Positions 63,482-64,000 of a stretch of DNA of 64,000 bases are shown here, in pieces. This DNA is from Angiostrongylus vasorum (taxonomy: Eukaryota > Nematoda > Chromadorea > Rhabditida > Metastrongylidae): the NCBI GenBank assembly GCA_018806985.1, contig JADANN010000437.1:1700501-1764500 (forward strand), in the 5' to 3' direction. The notes under the pieces were generated by a model that made no database searches, was not told the origin of the DNA, and worked only from the letters and a program-made list of their open reading frames with translations. The position numbers and the translations under genes were made by a program. The number at the start of each line of letters is the position of its first letter. Position 1 is the first letter of the stretch.

Positions 63482-64000
63482 GTTTACTTGATTTCTTATA
63501 ATTCTTTAAAACCGTGTTAGTTAATAGATGCTTGCGGCGTTGATTTTCATGCGAACTTGAACTACGTTAATGTAATCGCTCTCACTCGTTCCTCTATAAT
63601 GGTTTGTTTTTAATTGATGTATCTAGTGAAATTTGTTTACCATTGTGATAGAAGACGAAGAGATCTTGAAACACTTGCGCTCACTTCTGTTTACCTGCAG
63701 GAAAAGTTGTTGTTAAGAAGTCTGAGACACTGTCTGTTACCAAATCGTATTCTGATCGTTCGACAAGAAATGTGGACGCTGTATGACAACTGGCGGTGAT
63801 CCACGCAAAGTTGGGCGAAGAATAAGCACCAAAACATTGCTCATATCCGAATTTTTTTCTGGGGAGAGTGTTACGTGTTAGTGCTATGATTTGCATGGAA
63901 GGATTTAAAGAGTAGCAAAATCACTGTTTGGACCATTTGCCCAATGATCTCACCCAATATGGTGCGAGATCGACAGCAACTATCCGAGCTTCACTGCGAG
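63482..64000 (+). other. Window end after exon 63: no secure exon
   Basis: A weak candidate for the next exon lies at about 63672-63730 (see rejected items). The remainder to the edge shows no recognisable dynein or transposon motif. Confidence 0.35.

Noticed and set aside
538..63481. Interpretation of the gene as a decayed pseudogene because of many frameshifts
   Set aside because: All lesions are in mononucleotide runs, catalytic motifs and splice sites are intact and no substitution stops were found. Not formally excluded without read data.
63672..63730. Candidate exon 64 reading LETLALTSVYLQEKLLLRSL, reminiscent of LLETLATSQGNILENKDLIESL
   Set aside because: No acceptor gives the right phase after exon 63 and the reading fails soon after. 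It could be genuine with another homopolymer error, but the support is too thin to annotate.
1..64000. CRISPR arrays, operons, phage, bacterial defence systems or plasmid features
   Set aside because: The gene structure with spliceosomal introns is eukaryotic nuclear; no short direct-repeat arrays with unique spacers and no ribosome-binding-site-led ORF clusters are present.

Overview
The window looks like nuclear DNA of a parasitic clade V (strongylid, hookworm-like) nematode. It is a very repeat-rich stretch occupied by one large protein-coding gene on the + strand. The gene is the heavy chain of cytoplasmic dynein 2 (intraflagellar-transport dynein; CHE-3 in C. elegans, DYNC2H1 in human). 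I could place 63 coding exons between 538 and 63481, about 7.36 kb of coding sequence (about 2,450 codons). They cover the C-terminal half of the tail, the linker, AAA1 to AAA4, the coiled-coil stalk with its microtubule-binding tip, and the start of AAA5. The first third of the protein lies upstream of the window, and the end of AAA5, AAA6 and the C-terminal domain lie downstream. No promoter, start codon or stop codon of the gene is in view.

Layout: tail and linker are in exons 1-19 (538-16080). AAA1 is in exons 20-27 (17916-24492), with Walker A GPAGTGKT at about 19236-19259. AAA2 is in exons 28-34 (24755-35003), with [11 protein letters not shown]3 is in exons 35-43 (35995-42833), with [11 protein letters not shown]4 is in exons 44-51 (43422-50987), with a degenerate GRPGLGR loop. 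Stalk and tip are in exons 52-58 (51295-58808) and AAA5 is in exons 59-63 (59726-63481). Exons are 52-244 nt. Introns run from 45 nt to 5.0 kb and are AT-rich.

The introns are packed with degraded mobile DNA. There is a hookworm-type RTE non-LTR retrotransposon (30110-34022) with another element nested in it, a Tc1/mariner-like transposase remnant (6320-7275), a 610-bp near-perfect palindrome (25971-26580), and five recurrent families that I call R1-R5. R1, R2 and R3 have tRNA-like heads with plausible Pol III A and B boxes, so they look like SINEs. R2 and R3 share a central block although their heads differ. R1 occurs several times as an inverted dimer. R4 ends in short tandem repeats, and R5 behaves like a foldback/MITE family.

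The exons show no in-frame nonsense codons from substitution and conserve the catalytic motifs, yet at least seven are thrown out of frame by one base, always inside a mononucleotide run. This points to homopolymer errors in the assembly rather than to a decayed gene, and it will defeat automatic gene prediction. Exon calls come from reading the translation against my memory of the DYNC2H1/CHE-3 family, together with splice-site and phase consistency; no alignment or database search was run. I found no second cellular gene, rRNA, true tRNA gene, CRISPR array or new multi-gene system.
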